Assembly (NCBI GenBank): GCA_049999805.1 | Contig: JBNGIO010006279.1 | Coordinates: 280,485 to 344,484, forward strand | Origin: Folioceros fuciformis | Taxonomy: Eukaryota; Anthocerotophyta; Anthocerotopsida; Anthocerotales | DNA: 64,000 nt | Direction: 5' to 3' | In this document: piece by piece, positions 44,894 to 58,607 of the stretch | How the letters are laid out: each line of letters starts with the position of its first letter | Position numbering within the stretch: the first letter of the stretch is position 1 | Program-made: the position numbers and the translations under genes | The notes under the pieces: generated by a model | What the model saw: the letters and a program-made list of their open reading frames with translations, nothing else | Database searches by the model: none | Told to the model about the DNA's origin: nothing

Positions 44894-46157
44894 TCAGGCG
44901 CGTCTTGAATTATTTCGTTTCAAAGCTGACCTTTCTAATGACGAGATGAATTTTCGGAGGTGGCGAATATATTCTGGATACAGCTCAAGGTTGCAGTGAC
45001 CGCCACCTTTCAGCCATAGAGGTTCATACTTTTCCTTACAGAGATCCCACAGCTGCTTTCCATGTGACCAGTCAACAACCTCGTCAGCCGTTCCCTGTAA
45101 AAAAACAAGGGTACCGATTCAACCAGCAAACATTAGGCCCACAAGCTGCATAGCCTGAAATTTGCTAAAGCCATTATTGAATTTTGACTGAATTAAGCCT
45201 GGGAAAGGACTCACGTGCATGATGAGAACAGGGCATGTGACCTGCCCAATTTTGTCAATGTTCTGCAAAGTACCAAGGATGGCATCACATCAGGCATGCA
45301 AACGCTTCAATTGCAGCGTCGGACAAGGACTTCAGGAGTTGGGGGCTTACTTTGTAGATGTCAAACCAGTAAGTTCTCTTCACAGGGTACATAACCCGCA
45401 AGCCTGAAAGGATTGGACTATGCAGAACCACTGCTCGCAAGCGGGGTAACCGAGCTGCCAAATCCAACGTCGGTCCACTTCCCACAGACTGTCCATACAG
45501 AACAACATCCTCTTCCTTGGCTCCATACTGCTTATGGAGACAGTCGTAAGCTGCTTCGATGTCGGCATACGTGTTTGGTTCAGTCGGCTGTACGCATGGA
45601 CGAATGAAGTTTCTTAGTACCTTCTCACAACTCAACGATCCCGGGAGACGTAGCCCCTGAAACCAATTGCATGCATAGCGGACAAACAATCAAGAAGACC
45701 TAACCTTCCCAGAAGACGCTCCGTACCCGGTATAATCGTACCTGCACGATTCAACGAACAAAACAGACGATTACGCCGGGCCGCAACAAGGAAGCCGCGT
45801 CAACCGCGTTGCAATGCAGTCCCGGAAGCTGGTCAAAAGGTGTCCAGAAAAATACCCTAGCACATTGACATGAAGATGCACACTGAGCTCCACAAACAGC
45901 TCGTACATTTGCCCCAAATCAGCTGCATTCCCATGCGAGTAGAGCAGCGTGAGCGTCGCGGACGGGTTGCGCACATACAAGGCTATGATATCCTGAGCCC
46001 GCTTAGTCCGCAGGCGCAGCACATCCACGTTGTCTCGCAGCGGGACGTCGGCAAACTTCAGCTTTCCCGTCAGCTCATCAGTGACCACCCTATACGACGG
46101 CGGATTGGGAGGAAAAAATGCAAATCTAGCCGCTACAGAGGATGTCACTGCTCCCAT
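44894..46157 (-). CDS. ABHD17-like alpha/beta hydrolase
   Basis: Exons 46157-45856, 45741-45705, 45587-45351, 45262-45215 and 45094-44894 join in phase to 274 residues. The start [20 protein letters not shown] is that of the plant family. Catalytic elements are the oxyanion region [12 protein letters not shown], the 12-codon exon [12 protein letters not shown], the nucleophile Ser in [10 protein letters not shown], the Asp in [13 protein letters not shown] and the His in [13 protein letters not shown]. Animal ABHD17 proteins depalmitoylate proteins. The plant members are assumed to act similarly, but this is not shown, and the animal N-terminal cysteine cluster is absent here. The second exon is only 37 bases long. 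Confidence 0.93.
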
Positions 46158-47111
46158 CCCTACCTACTGCACGAACCCCTGCCCTCCTCGATCTGGCTCT
46201 GCTATCCACCTCAAACCCTGCCAACTCTTACAGAAACTAAACGCCGCTCCAGACGTCCCAAATTCCTTACAGCGCTCCTCCTGCACTGCAAACCTAGAGA
46301 AGAGGAAGATGCAACGGCCCGGCCCCGGCCAGATTGCTCACCTACACACAGCCCCACACCGGGCTAACCGAGAGCCCCGCTCTGTCCGCGCTCCGCGGCC
46401 TCCATGGACGCGATCGCAGAGCAACTACGGGAGTCGCTCGTGCGCGCGCATGGCCGCGGGCGGATCCACAGCAAGCCTCAGAGCACCAAGATCCGCACGC
46501 GAGGGAAGAGTGCCAGACTGGGAGACGCAACAGCCGAGGGGGGCGAATTTTTGCACCCGTGCCTGAAACAAAAAAAAAAGAGAATGCGTCTCTTGTCCTG
46601 GCTGAGGTGCATGCCCTACTCATCTGTTTACCATGCTTGTCCTATTCATTTGCTAACGCCATCATGCTCCTCACTTCTAGCCTCTCTCGCCATTTTCTAT
46701 CCAACGTGTCCGTCGGCTACCGTTCCCCTCGCTTCCAACACCCAATTTAGACGCCGTGAAAAACAGCCACCAACTACATTCTCCATTTCCAAAGCAATGG
46801 TAACTATGGATAAGTATCAACCTATTGTCATGGGTTAAAAATTGCCAAATGTTGGGTTGTATAGATCTTGTCCATCTCTTCACCTTCCTGCAAGAGATTT
46901 CCTCATCTTCACCTTCCTGCAAGCTGGCAGGTAGCTTTAGAGTAGATACGTGTACTCAGGGCCTTTGTCGGCTGTTCTCTATCACCTGGATGCGAGTGAA
47001 CTTCCAACAGATGCTGATTTCATACGGTTTCCTTCAAGGGAGTTTGTTTCTAGGAGGCGTTTGTACGATTGATAAGGATATGGTTCAATTTGATCGTGGA
47101 GGCATCTGGCA

Positions 47112-47211
47112 NNNNNNNNNNNNNNNNNNNNNNNNNNNNNNNNNNNNNNNNNNNNNNNNNNNNNNNNNNNNNNNNNNNNNNNNNNNNNNNNNNNNNNNNN
47201 NNNNNNNNNNN
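47112..47211. other. Assembly gap (100 N) followed by a C20 homopolymer
   Basis: The gap ends in a run of twenty C at 47212-47231. A sequencing or assembly break at the homopolymer is the likely cause. Confidence 1.
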
Positions 47212-50200
47212 CCCCCCCCCCCCCCCCCCCCACTATCGCCGCCTTTCCTTCGGGTTCCTAATTGTCGTTGCCCCTTGGGGCGTGTTGCCTTTTTAGCACT
47301 AGCCTGACGTAGGTACCTGACGATTCACTGGTTTTGCGGGATTTATGACGCGACCATTTATTGTGTTGCGAGGTCTTACGCCTGTAGGTGGTAGGGCCTG
47401 GCCTGACGGAAGGGTGACCTCGAGCTGCTGTTCTTACTCTGGATAGTCTGGACTAGAATGTATGTAAAGCGTGGGATTGATTGATAGAAAACACGATGTG
47501 CTTCAATATTGCTGATATGTCCGCCATTAAAACATCCAGGTGCAACCATGTGCAAGTGCAGCCAAGGAAGGAGGGCAATCCTTGTCTACTCTGGCCCTCA
47601 AGGATCTGTCCGCATTTGCAAATGAAGCAGCCGATCTTTCTCTGTCCGGGTAAAGATGGTTCCCCGATGAGGAACAGGATTAGAATAGTCGGGGCCGGCG
47701 GCGGTGGTTGAAGCCTGGGGAATCGTTGAGTGACACAGGCGAGCGTGCTGTCAAAATCAGCTGATACGCATACCAATTACATATGTGCCACGCAAACTAT
47801 GTGTGCGTGGAAGTTCGAGCCCGTGGGCATCTCGTAACACAGAAGAACCTCTTGGAGCTTCCAAAGGGAAGTTACCTGCCTAGGTCTCGGACTCCCATGC
47901 GGTGATGCATGACCTAAATGCCTTCTCCATGCCGAGTATGACGTGGTTGGGAAGGTGAGGTGACTGAGAGAGATCGGCGTCCACCAAGCTCGAGGCAAAC
48001 GACAGCTGTTGGCCTTAATGGAGATGCCTTTCTGCATGCAGGGCATGCTTGTGCCAAGCTTTGCATGATGCGCAGACGGCTTCACATTGGACGAGATTGC
48101 GTTTGTTGCTAACAAGCACTAGACCGGATGTGGAGACCAGCAGGCAGCAGCTCTTTCCTGGAGCTGGAGGATCCGTATGAGAGAGAGTGTGAGGATGAGG
48201 CTCGTCAGCCTGCAGGTCCTGGTTCAGAAGAGGATCGTTTGCATGCTGCTAATCACCGCTTGTTGTCGAAACATAGTTTCTGCTCGCATTCATCTGCAGC
48301 TGCCGGCACGTCTTTCCTGCATAGCGGCGTGAAAGAGAAGGCTTTTTGATCTTTGCGGCCTTAAGGGAAGGCTTCTTGGCCTGTGTCTGCGTCGCCCTGA
48401 TGGGAAAACCTTGCAAGGCGTTTACATGTTACATAATTCTAGACAAGGCCGGCAGCACTCTCCGATCATCGCAGAATTACACTTAAAGGAAGTTGGGAAT
48501 TACGTTCTGCAAACGCATTTGTTACCCACTGGCCAGTAAATGAGCTTGCGGCACTGGCCCATGTTCACAACTACTCATCCCTTCTCTCTTGACCCGCGCA
48601 TCTGACGAAGCTGTTTACATATCCTGCTTGCCTCATGGTGTGTTGTACATGGTTGTGAAAATATTGCCAGCACCACACGAACGCATATGGTTAATCTAAC
48701 GAGCATGCGAGCATACATGCACAGGCTGTGGTGCCTTGTTCACGTAATCCAGGCATTCTTGGCAGGGGCAGAACGTACTAGAGGAGGGATGGAGACACGG
48801 GGAGACACGGTCGAGTTTTTCCGGGTAGCTAGCCCAGTTTCTACACGAAATTTGCAGCTGCTGGCAACAGATTTCTAACACCAATTACACTGTTCCTGTT
48901 GTACATTTTCCACTGTACATCGAAAATCCACAAGTCCTTCTGATGGAGACGAAGTTCTTGCAGCACATGGTCCACAGCACTGCACGTACCTCTCATGGCA
49001 CAGTGGCCGGAGCTTCTGTACAGGATGAACGGGTTAGCATGGATTCAATCGTACATTGGATGTAAATGATATGAACCATGGCTGCAGGCGCATTCCAACT
49101 GCTGACGTTCACTGAAAGTGTGGCACTGCACATGGATTAGGACAACCTAGCAGCGCTGTGCAACGTCGTCAACAACCGAGCTCGTCCTCAGTCAGGTCAG
49201 ACATTTCCTGCCTATGGAAGTAGTAAGAGAGCTTGAGCTTCAGGTCGTACTAATTGGGAACCGGCAATGTTGATGGTGTTTCAGATTAAAAGCACGTGGA
49301 AGACAGATGGCCATGTTATACCGAATGACAAGGACCGTGCGGCGAAGATAGGACGCGGTGACATCGATGACGTCTGAGGAGCCTCTATTCCATAACTTGG
49401 GCCCAAAGAGAAGGGTGAGAGGACGACCGGGGGATACTTGTTATCCCTAGCTACTTCACGTAATCCATCAACCCTAAACGGTGAAACCTTCAGCGCTTTG
49501 CAAGACGGACGAAAATGGAGGGAGAACCAATTGAAGTGCCATGACCGCTGGTCAGCTTCTGTTCCTGAAGGGAGAAGGCTGTCGGCAACACTGTCCCACT
49601 AGTCACTATCACCATGGTTTTCCTAGCGACTCAGCGTCCGAAGCGGTTTAAAGGCTGGAGCGGGTGGAACGCAACTTCTGCTGCGAGTGGTGGCCGAATG
49701 AAATGAACGTACATACAGTACGAGGGGCTTTTTCGGGGCAAGGTTCTGTTGCCGGACGGCCGGGGGCCCGGGCCGGGGACTCAATAGCTACCATTCGCAG
49801 ACTTCCGAGTCGGGACTGCTGTCCTTCCAGAAGAGCTCGCACAAGACAGCTTGCGGCCCTGCTTGTTAGACGGACGAGCACTTTGTCTGTCGGGCATCAA
49901 CATCACAACCATGCTTACTCCCAGAGTGCATACTGTGCGCATGTTCCTCTACTCCGGGCAAGGACTGGTTCCGAATGTGCCAGCCACAGTTCATCAGATC
50001 CGTGTGCATCTGGCACGGCACAGAATGAATGCAAGCAGATTAGGGTTTAGTCACACACATAGAGTGGTGTTCCGTGCGTCCTGTACATACACATGTATGT
50101 TTGAGCAGCAGTGATGCGGACGCCCGCGCCGCATGTGTGTTGCAGTGCAGCAGCACGCTTCTGGCAAAGGTGGCAAGGACGACGTGGTCGTGGCCAGGCC

Positions 50201-50640
50201 GGGCCGGGCCGGGCATGGCCGAGGTGTGTCGTGGCCCCGTTCCCACGAACAGCCTCACAAATCGAGGCGTCGACTTGGTGTTTGCGGCTCAAGAAAGTGG
50301 CACACGAGCGGGCCTACGACTTGCCATTAATTTGTTTTTTTTTTTTTTCCCCTTTGAACGCAACTGCCGGGAGTTCCCGCCTTCCCCGGACGTCTTGGCA
50401 GCTTTCCGACCGGCGGGAACCGGCCCAGCCGGTGAGTGACAGTTACGCGTCCACGGTCGTTAGAGCCGGGGTCGACGACATGGCCGCACCAGCGGACGCA
50501 GCGCGACGGGCTGCGTACAAGACCCACCTACCTTGCAGACGTGGGCCGTCTCATAGGCGCGCGCCCTTCAAATAATTCACGATTGACGCGCGCTGCCCAG
50601 CCCTGACCTGAGCCGGGCTGCCCTGCTCGGTCGGCGACTT

Positions 50641-51040
50641 NNNNNNNNNNNNNNNNNNNNNNNNNNNNNNNNNNNNNNNNNNNNNNNNNNNNNNNNNNNN
50701 NNNNNNNNNNNNNNNNNNNNNNNNNNNNNNNNNNNNNNNNNNNNNNNNNNNNNNNNNNNNNNNNNNNNNNNNNNNNNNNNNNNNNNNNNNNNNNNNNNNN
50801 NNNNNNNNNNNNNNNNNNNNNNNNNNNNNNNNNNNNNNNNNNNNNNNNNNNNNNNNNNNNNNNNNNNNNNNNNNNNNNNNNNNNNNNNNNNNNNNNNNNN
50901 NNNNNNNNNNNNNNNNNNNNNNNNNNNNNNNNNNNNNNNNNNNNNNNNNNNNNNNNNNNNNNNNNNNNNNNNNNNNNNNNNNNNNNNNNNNNNNNNNNNN
51001 NNNNNNNNNNNNNNNNNNNNNNNNNNNNNNNNNNNNNNNN
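50641..51040. other. Assembly gap (400 N)
   Basis: It sits just upstream of the kinesin gene; upstream leader exons could be hidden here. Confidence 1.
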
Positions 51041-51302
51041 ATTCGTGTCCTGCGGGGTGGTGAGCTGGGTGGAATTGTGGGGTGCAGCGGGAGCTGCAGA
51101 GGCGGCGAAGTGGGAAGCGAATTGGAGCAGAGGTGGTACAGGTTAGTAGTTTCCGGGAGGTCTGGCTTGATGGATCCAGGTGGACGCGGGTGCTGCTCTT
51201 GTGGGGTGATGAGTGATGGGGTTGTGGTAGGACTTGGCGAGTTGTGTTGTAGGAAGCATGCATGACGGCTACGGCAGCAGTGTTTTGAGGGCGCCCATTC
51301 AG

Positions 51303-54300
51303 ATGGCGTCCATGACTTCGTCATTTGATGCAGATAGTGCGTTTCTGTACTCAGACAGGAGCGCTCTCGGGCATGAGAAGCAGAAAGGGCAGTTTTATGG
51401 CTCTTCTGGAGACAGCCAAGGGCAAGTACGCATGATAGAAGCAGAGGCTTCGGGTGAAAACATGGGCCCGGAGGGCGGTGGGCATGCCAGGAAATTGAGT
51501 GATGTCCAGTTGGCGTCTCGCCGGGCCGAGGAGGCAGGTGCGTGTGTTTTTAGGTCTCGTTGGGGAGGTGGCATGTTGATCACCCTGAGAGTCTCCCAAG
51601 TGTGATGGTTTTCCGTTGGCTCATTGGGTTGAGCAGCAAGTAGAAGAGCACAGGCGGCGGCATGGCTCCAGAGAATGGTTGGAGCGTTAGACCTGTCCGC
51701 TGAACCCTCAGAGGAGGAGCTTAGATTGTGTCTGAGAAATGGCATGGTCCTGTGTAGCGTTCTCAACAAAGTACACCCTGGAGCAGCTGTGAAGGTAAGA
51801 ATCATGCTGATTGTAGGATCTAGGACTTCATAGAATTCTGGGTTCTACTCGTATGTTTTGGCCATTGGCGACAAATATCTGGATTCTGGGTCCCTGATGT
51901 TAGGTTGTGTTTGCCACGTCAATCATTGGCTTGTGGTATCGTCTGATGTCAGATTGTTGAGAACCCAACACCCTCGACTCCAGAAGAAGGTGCACACTCT
52001 GCGTACCAGTATTTTGAGAATGTCAGAAACTTCGTGGTGGCAGTTGAGGAAATGGGTCTCCCAACATTTGAAGCATCTGATCTGGAAGAGGTATGCTTGA
52101 AACTGAAATCTCCAAACTCCTTAGTGGAATATGTAGCTTGATTCAATGTGAGATCGCACCTGTTTACTTTCACACTGGTGTTCATAACGTGTTTTTTGTC
52201 GGTACTAATAAGCTCAGGCGTCCTAGCAGGTGAGCTATCTCCCGGGGTCATCAGCAAAGGTAGTAGACTCTGTGTTAGCACTTAAGGCATACCATGACTG
52301 GAGACTGAGTGGGGGAACAGGATTCTGGAAGTATAGCGGTCCTGTCAAGTCTCCGCGAATGTCTGGTGGAAGAGGCTTCTCTGGATTGACATCCAACGGT
52401 GTTGTCAAGTCACCTAGTTTGCTGAGTCAGACAAACATAGCCCGGCCAAACAACAGCCATCGCAAGAGATGGCCGGTTTTAGATTCCGATGGTCATGATG
52501 ATGGAGAACTTTCATCACCAGACTCTGCAGACCTGAACAACTATAAGGGTGGAAGAGGATTGGCTTTGCCCCAAGGAAATGGGTATCACCGACAAAATGG
52601 ATCAGCTGATGGAGCCCTTGAAACTGAACCTCTCAACGGTCCTGTGTCAGGTTTGAAGAATCAGACTTTGATAGTGGCATGTTATAGCCTCATAGTTGTG
52701 ATTCGTTAAAGTGTCTCTTGAATAATTTGAAGAGGCTGTCTCTTGACAATCGTCAAACTGGGTGCATCGATAATCTGGCCGTTTTTGTACTGTAGAATCT
52801 ACTGCCACTTGGATCCAACACATCGGCTTCAGGATTCGTGAAGTTTTGCAAGGGAAATCGAAGCGCATTGAAGGTTTTCCTATCTCAGATGACAAGGAGA
52901 ATTCTGGAGCAATCAACATCTTTGATGTATGGCGTTAGCTGTCGTCAGTATTGCCAAAGCCAATGATTGATTAAGTGTGTGCAAAAGTAGTGTGGTTTAT
53001 TCAGCTTCTGACTTTCTTCATGCAATCTTCCTACAGGACGCACCATCACAGTCTTTGCTGAGTCTTGTGAGTGCGATCATTGGGGACAAGCATCCAGAAG
53101 AAGTGCCTATGGTATGGTCACCTATTCCCTTGACATTTGCAGATCGGCTTGGCAATGAGTTTGTTTATATAGAGCACTGGTGGAATGTGATCTTTAATGG
53201 CTTGTCTGTCACATGCAGCTTGTTGAATTTATCCTACGAAAGGTTATGGAGGAGTTTGAAAGGCGACTGCAAACACAGGGGGAGCAAATTAAGAAAGTAC
53301 GTGATGAAAGCTGGATGTGATCAAGAGTTCCTCAATTATTCACTCACAAATGAGGTATTCTTCCAGATGACAAGTGCTCTGAAGGAGATCCTTACAAGGG
53401 AGGAAAAACTTACATCAAGGGCCAAGGTGCTTGAAGCCCTTGCCGCTGGTACTGGCGAGGAGGTTAAGGTAGTATCACATACCTGTTTTCTCTTTTAAGG
53501 AGTCAATCTGGTATGGAAAGCACGCCTGACGCAATGTGTCGGGTTTCTGATTGCTTTGTGTTCTGGCAGTTGGTCTCTAATCATCTTCAGCAAGTCAAGG
53601 TGGGTCCCACAACTAGTCATGCAAGTCTGCAAGAAGCTAGGATGGTTGAAGCTTGTGCTTGTGTTGTGTTGTGTTTGGACTGTTGCATTCAGAACAAGGA
53701 ACCGTTGGCCACTCAAGTAGTGAAGAATGTAAACTTTCCCAGAATCAGCTCTGTTATTGCTGATTGTTTGAAAGAGGTTGGTCTACCAGATCAAGGGATG
53801 CAGAAGGACTCGCAGGGTGAATCTTGCATCTCTCATGATGACATGCTTTCCTGTTCTTGGGCAAGTTATGGAAGCCCCCTTTCCCCTGCAAACGTAGATG
53901 AATCTGTAGAGTCGAATGCACTTAGTCTAGATCTATGCTGCCAAGCGAAAACTCCATTCTTTGGGTGGCCACCCTCTCGGCATCTGGATGAACAGTCCTT
54001 AGCCAAGAGCTCACCCTGGTTAAAGAGCTTGAGTCAAGAATTCCTCGATCTCCAAAAATATTTGCCTTTATGTCCCAACAAGAGATCAAGAACGGTGAAT
54101 AATCATCACATTTGTGCAGAAAGTGATAAACATGCTTGCAACTGTAATTGCCTTACTGCCTGCCTCTCTGCAGAAGTAAAGTCACGTCTTCATTGCTATG
54201 AAGTTACTGACATTGCTGTGGATGCCTTCTTCATTCTTACATGAAGATGGAGAAGAAGCATATTGAGGAAGAAAAAAGGGCAAAAGAGGAGGACATTGAA

Positions 54301-57300
54301 AGACTTATGAAAGAGCGAGAGGAGAAGCAGATGCATGTTGATGTCCTGAGAAACGAACTGGAGGTGATTAAACGCGCAGATCAAGAACAACAGCTTCAAC
54401 TGCAACTTCATAAGAGGGAGTTGGAAATGGAGTCAAGAGTCAGGATAAGGAATGTGGAAAACCAGCTACTTGAATCACAGATGAAAGCTAAGGCAATGGA
54501 AGCCAACTATGTTAATGAGATCAGAGGTTTGCGGAAAAAGCATAGAGACTTTGAAGGGGCTATGTGGCTTCAGGGTGAGACTGTCCAGGTATGTTGTGCC
54601 TTGTGGCGAGGAGCATATTGCTCGAGACGGTAATTATGATGGTAGTGTAGATCATCTGAAACAAGACCAGTTCCAATCCAACTGGCACGGGCAGTCTCAG
54701 TGTTCAGAGTTTGCCCGCTCTTGTTGATGTTGCAGGAATTGAAGGCAGCCTCTGAAAGAACACGATCAGAAGTCGTTAACATGCAGCATTCTTGGAATTT
54801 GGAGATTGAATCTCTAGGTTGGCACTTGCTTTTGGCCCCTTGTCACAGTAGTCCNNNNNNNNNNNNNNNNNNNNNNNNNNNNNNNNNNNNNNNNNNNNNN
54901 NNNNNNNNNNNNNNNNNNNNNNNNNNNNNNNNNNNNNNNNNNNNNNNNNNNNNNCAGTAGTCCTGCTTGACTCTGTACTTGGTTGGTCTTGAAGTTTTTC
55001 TGCCAACACTTTTCTTCTGCAATTCCTTGCTCTGTAGGGACGGAAATGCTGAAGATGGCTGAAGCTGCCTCAGGCTATCACAAGGTTCTTGAAGAAAATC
55101 GCCAACTGTATAATGAAGTACAAGATCTGAAGGGTAATTGTAATGTCATTTGCGGATAATGCAAGGGCGTAGGTCTTCAATGGGTTCTTGCTGTGGTTGT
55201 TCAAGCTTACGATACCACAAGCTTGGCCCCAATTTTCCTGCAGGAAATATCAGGGTCTACTGCCGTGTAAGACCTTTCCTTCCCAGCCAATCTGCCCGAC
55301 AAAGCACGGTTGACTTTGTAGGCGAGAACGGTGATCTAGTGATTGTGAATCCCAGCAAGCAGGGCAAGGATGCCCGAAAAGTATTCAGCTTTAACAAGGT
55401 CTTTGACACCTCAGCTTCTCAAGGCGAGTACCACTTGTGCAGCCAATATGTCATTCATTAGCCCCATGTCTAATTCAGGAATTCGAGAGATGAGTCACTC
55501 AGATGTCTCATTACCAGTATGTCTGCCTTGAACAGAGCAAGTATTCCTGGACACTCAACCTTTGATCCGGTCTGTTCTTGATGGCTTCAATGTTTGCATT
55601 TTTGCTTACGGGCAGACTGGCTCTGGGAAAACCCACACCATGGTGAGTAAAGTTCTCCTTATATTATCCAAGTCTTCTGCTTGACCCTGTGAAATGTAGT
55701 AGTTGTTTCCTCAAACGCTTTCATCTGTGTGAACCTGTGTAGAGTGGCCCAACTGGTGGCTCCGAGGAAGACTGGGGGGTCAACTATCGAGCTTTGAATG
55801 ATCTTTTCAACATATCTCAATCACGGACGAATTGCATACAGTATGAGGTGGGAGTGCAAATGATAGAGATCTATAATGAACAAGTTCGTGACCTCCTAGT
55901 CTCGGATGGGTCATCGAAGAGATATCCTTCCTGACTTGTGATAGCTGTGATTTCGTTATGTATACATGCTTGTGTAGTGAACCCAATCCACCTGATCTCC
56001 CACCTTAACAGTTATACGCTTGAGATACGAAATAACTCCCAGCAGAATGGCCTAAATGTCCCAGATGCCAGTATGATGTCAGTGACCTCCACTGGTGATG
56101 TACTAGACCTAATGAAGATTGGCCAGAAGAACAGGGCTGTTGGAGCAACTGCCCTGAATGAACGGAGCAGCCGCTCTCACAGGTGTGTTTCCTGTGGTTT
56201 CCTTCTGATGTGCTTAACCGATTTGTTTAAAACGGGTTCTAACCCTTGAGGAGAATCCAGTGTGTTGACTGTCCATGTCCAGGGCACAGATCTGAAGTCA
56301 GGTGCCATTCTGCGTGGTTGCTTACACCTCGTTGACCTTGCGGGAAGTGAGCGCGTTGACAAGTCTGAGGCCACTGGAGAGAGATTGAAGGAGGCTCAGC
56401 ATATCAACAAGTCTCTGTCAGCTTTAGGAGACGTGATTTCTGCCTTAGCACAAAAGAATGCGCATGTCCCCTACCGCAATAGCAAGCTTACTCAGCTGTT
56501 GCAAGACTCTCTAGGTTCTCATATTTGCTCTTACTTGCCTGTCACTTGGCTTTGAAAAGGCTATGAGGAAACCAATGCAGCACTAACGTATTTGGGTGGT
56601 TTCAGGAGGTCAAGCGAAGACACTGATGTTTGTACATATAAGCCCCGATTTTGATTCTTATGGGGAGACTATCAGTACTCTGAAGTTCGCAGAGAGAGTA
56701 GCAACAGTAGAGCTCGGTGCTGCACGCTCACATAAGGAGAGTGGTGATCTTCGGGACCTTAGAGATCAGGTATGCCAAACCTGTTGGAGTAGCTTCATGA
56801 GTGCATGTAACACCTCCAGGCAATCCTCGTCCGTTTGTCTTCCTAACAGGGAGAACCCTACAGATCTCATCTCTGAAGGACCTGCTGACGAAGAAAGATG
56901 TCGAGATAGACCGATTAACAAAGGAGATTAAGGCACACGAGGCAGAACGGTTAATGAGGGAGGCCAAGGCACATGGTGCCGAAAGTGGTGGTGCCAATTT
57001 GCAGCAACCAGTTCTGAAACCAAAGATTGCAAGTTCGCCATTTACTTCTCGCAGGGTTAGTACAAGTGGTGAAATTCCTAGAATGAGAAAGCCGAGCAGC
57101 GAGTCTTCAATCGTCTCCGAGGTACGAAATACTTCTATTCGCTGGAAAAAAACCAAACATGCATTTCTAATCAGTGCCCTTAGCAATAGTTAAACGAAGT
57201 GTAGAGTTGGCTATAGCTATGCGCTTTTTGGTATGTGGTTTGAACCAAGCAAGTGCTGGCATTGTGCATTGCAGGGCCAGCAATCAGTTCGTATTTCACA

Positions 57301-58607
57301 TGAACGTTTGCCAAAGCAACGTCCATCTTTGGTGATAGCGGTTAGTCAGGATGGCTCATCAGAAGATCACGAGGCTGAATCCCCATTGGATTCTCCTCCA
57401 GGTCAGAGAATATCATCAGAGGACGGACAGAGTAAACCTTATCATGCTCAACGTCAAGGTACTTCCAACAGGAGTACTTCTCCAGACTCGGATCCTCCAC
57501 CAGCAACTCTGGTAGAGACCAACCACTACAGGACAAGGCCTTCAAGGAATTTGGTTGTGAAGCAGGAATCCAATCCTAAAGACTGGCAGGATAGGATTGA
57601 CAGCAGCACCAACACGTCGGTCCTCGGTACAGCATGTCATGATGAAAGTTCTAATGGTTGGAGCGGCGGGGAGTTACCAAAGCTTGATGGAGATGTGGCA
57701 GGGCTTCCTTCAGCACATTTTGGCGGCAGTCAGCTCCTGGCAGAGAGCTCAGGATCTGGTGTGCAAGAAGAAGCAGAGACCTCTGGCAGGAACCAAAGGC
57801 CTGTGGCACCTGATGACAGGGGTCCTGAACTCCCTGGTAGTCAAGAAACTGAGGTGAACAGGGACCCTTATGCTTCAGTTGATTCACTGTTGAATGATCC
57901 ATTTAGGAATGAGATGCTAGACAGGCGGGAAGCAGAAGGGGACTATAGAAGTGATCTCTCTGAGGGGGAACTGTCACAGGGTACAGACTCCTCATCAGTT
58001 AACTTAACTGATCAGGTCGTGCCTGCCAGACGGGATGAGTCCAACATGAAAAAGCTTCAGCAGGGCGGGGAAAGGCGGTAAGACTTATGACTCAGGCCTG
58101 TAACCCAGAGCTTAGCTGCATGGACTGCGAGAGCTCAGCCGAAGAGGCATTTCTGGTGTCTGAAAGCGTTTCTGGCTATCTCTCTGTGATTCGTGCACAT
58201 GAACAGCGTCAGCTTAGAGTGTGCCATGTAGTGTTCACGAGTTGCTCTTGCCCTGCGCAGACCCCATCTTCAGAGCCAGATCCCCCGACCACCCACGAAA
58301 GACCGTAAGCAGTCTGTAAGCGACCAGCCGCATGTTCGCGCAAGGAGATACTCTATGGCAGGAACAGACCCAAAGCGTTTGCCTTCCGGACTCAACAGAC
58401 TTGGGGCAGATGCTGGTAGGTCCTTCGCACTCGCGGCTTCACCCACCCTTCCGTTGCTGCACTGCATATTCCTACTGCCTGTCTGTTCTGACACTCCCTT
58501 GCCGTTGCGTTGCTGTCATGCCAGGTCCAGCGGATGAAACCAAGCCCGCCCCATCTCGCCACCCTCCTTCATCCACCCAGCACAAATCCTCCAAAAGATG
58601 GCTGTAA
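51303..58607 (+). CDS. Kinesin-14 with calponin-homology domain (KCH / KIN14 type)
   Basis: A many-exon gene. From the ATG at 51303 ([20 protein letters not shown]) an exon ends at about 51537. The CH domain follows: [40 protein letters not shown], then [20 protein letters not shown] with [20 protein letters not shown], then [19 protein letters not shown] Ser/Pro-rich linker and coiled coils come next (54241-54590, [20 protein letters not shown]). The neck [13 protein letters not shown] | [11 protein letters not shown] leads into a complete motor: P-loop GQTGSGKT (55610-55633), switch I NERSSRSH, switch [10 protein letters not shown], and [19 protein letters not shown]. The tail ends KHKSSKRWL-like (HKSSKRWL) at 58607. 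KCH proteins link minus-end-directed microtubule movement to actin and nuclear positioning. Exact exons in the linker and tail are not all fixed, and a 100-N gap lies in one intron. Confidence 0.9.
54855..54954. other. Assembly gap (100 N) inside a kinesin intron
   Basis: The nine bases cagtagtcc stand on both sides of the gap, which suggests unmerged contig ends rather than true missing sequence. Confidence 1.

Larger units (their letters stand above)
46158..51302. other. 5 kb without a recognised gene, with two gaps
   Basis: Scattered short open frames on both strands show no family motif (for example 47453-47776 and 48128-48349). The first 200 bases hold the 5' flank of the ABHD17-like gene. 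The region 49700-50560 is GC-rich with (GGGCC)-type runs. The 5' part of the kinesin gene may extend into or beyond the 400-base gap. Confidence 0.5.

Noticed and set aside
46030-46838. Several open frames of 130-180 codons upstream of the ABHD17-like gene
   Set aside because: They overlap the first exon antisense or each other and show no family signal.
47212-47231. C20 homopolymer as a structural (i-motif) element
   Set aside because: It abuts an assembly gap and is more likely a sequencing boundary.
47453-48349. Open frames of 73-112 codons in the gene-poor stretch
   Set aside because: No conserved motif; composition like the surrounding non-coding DNA.
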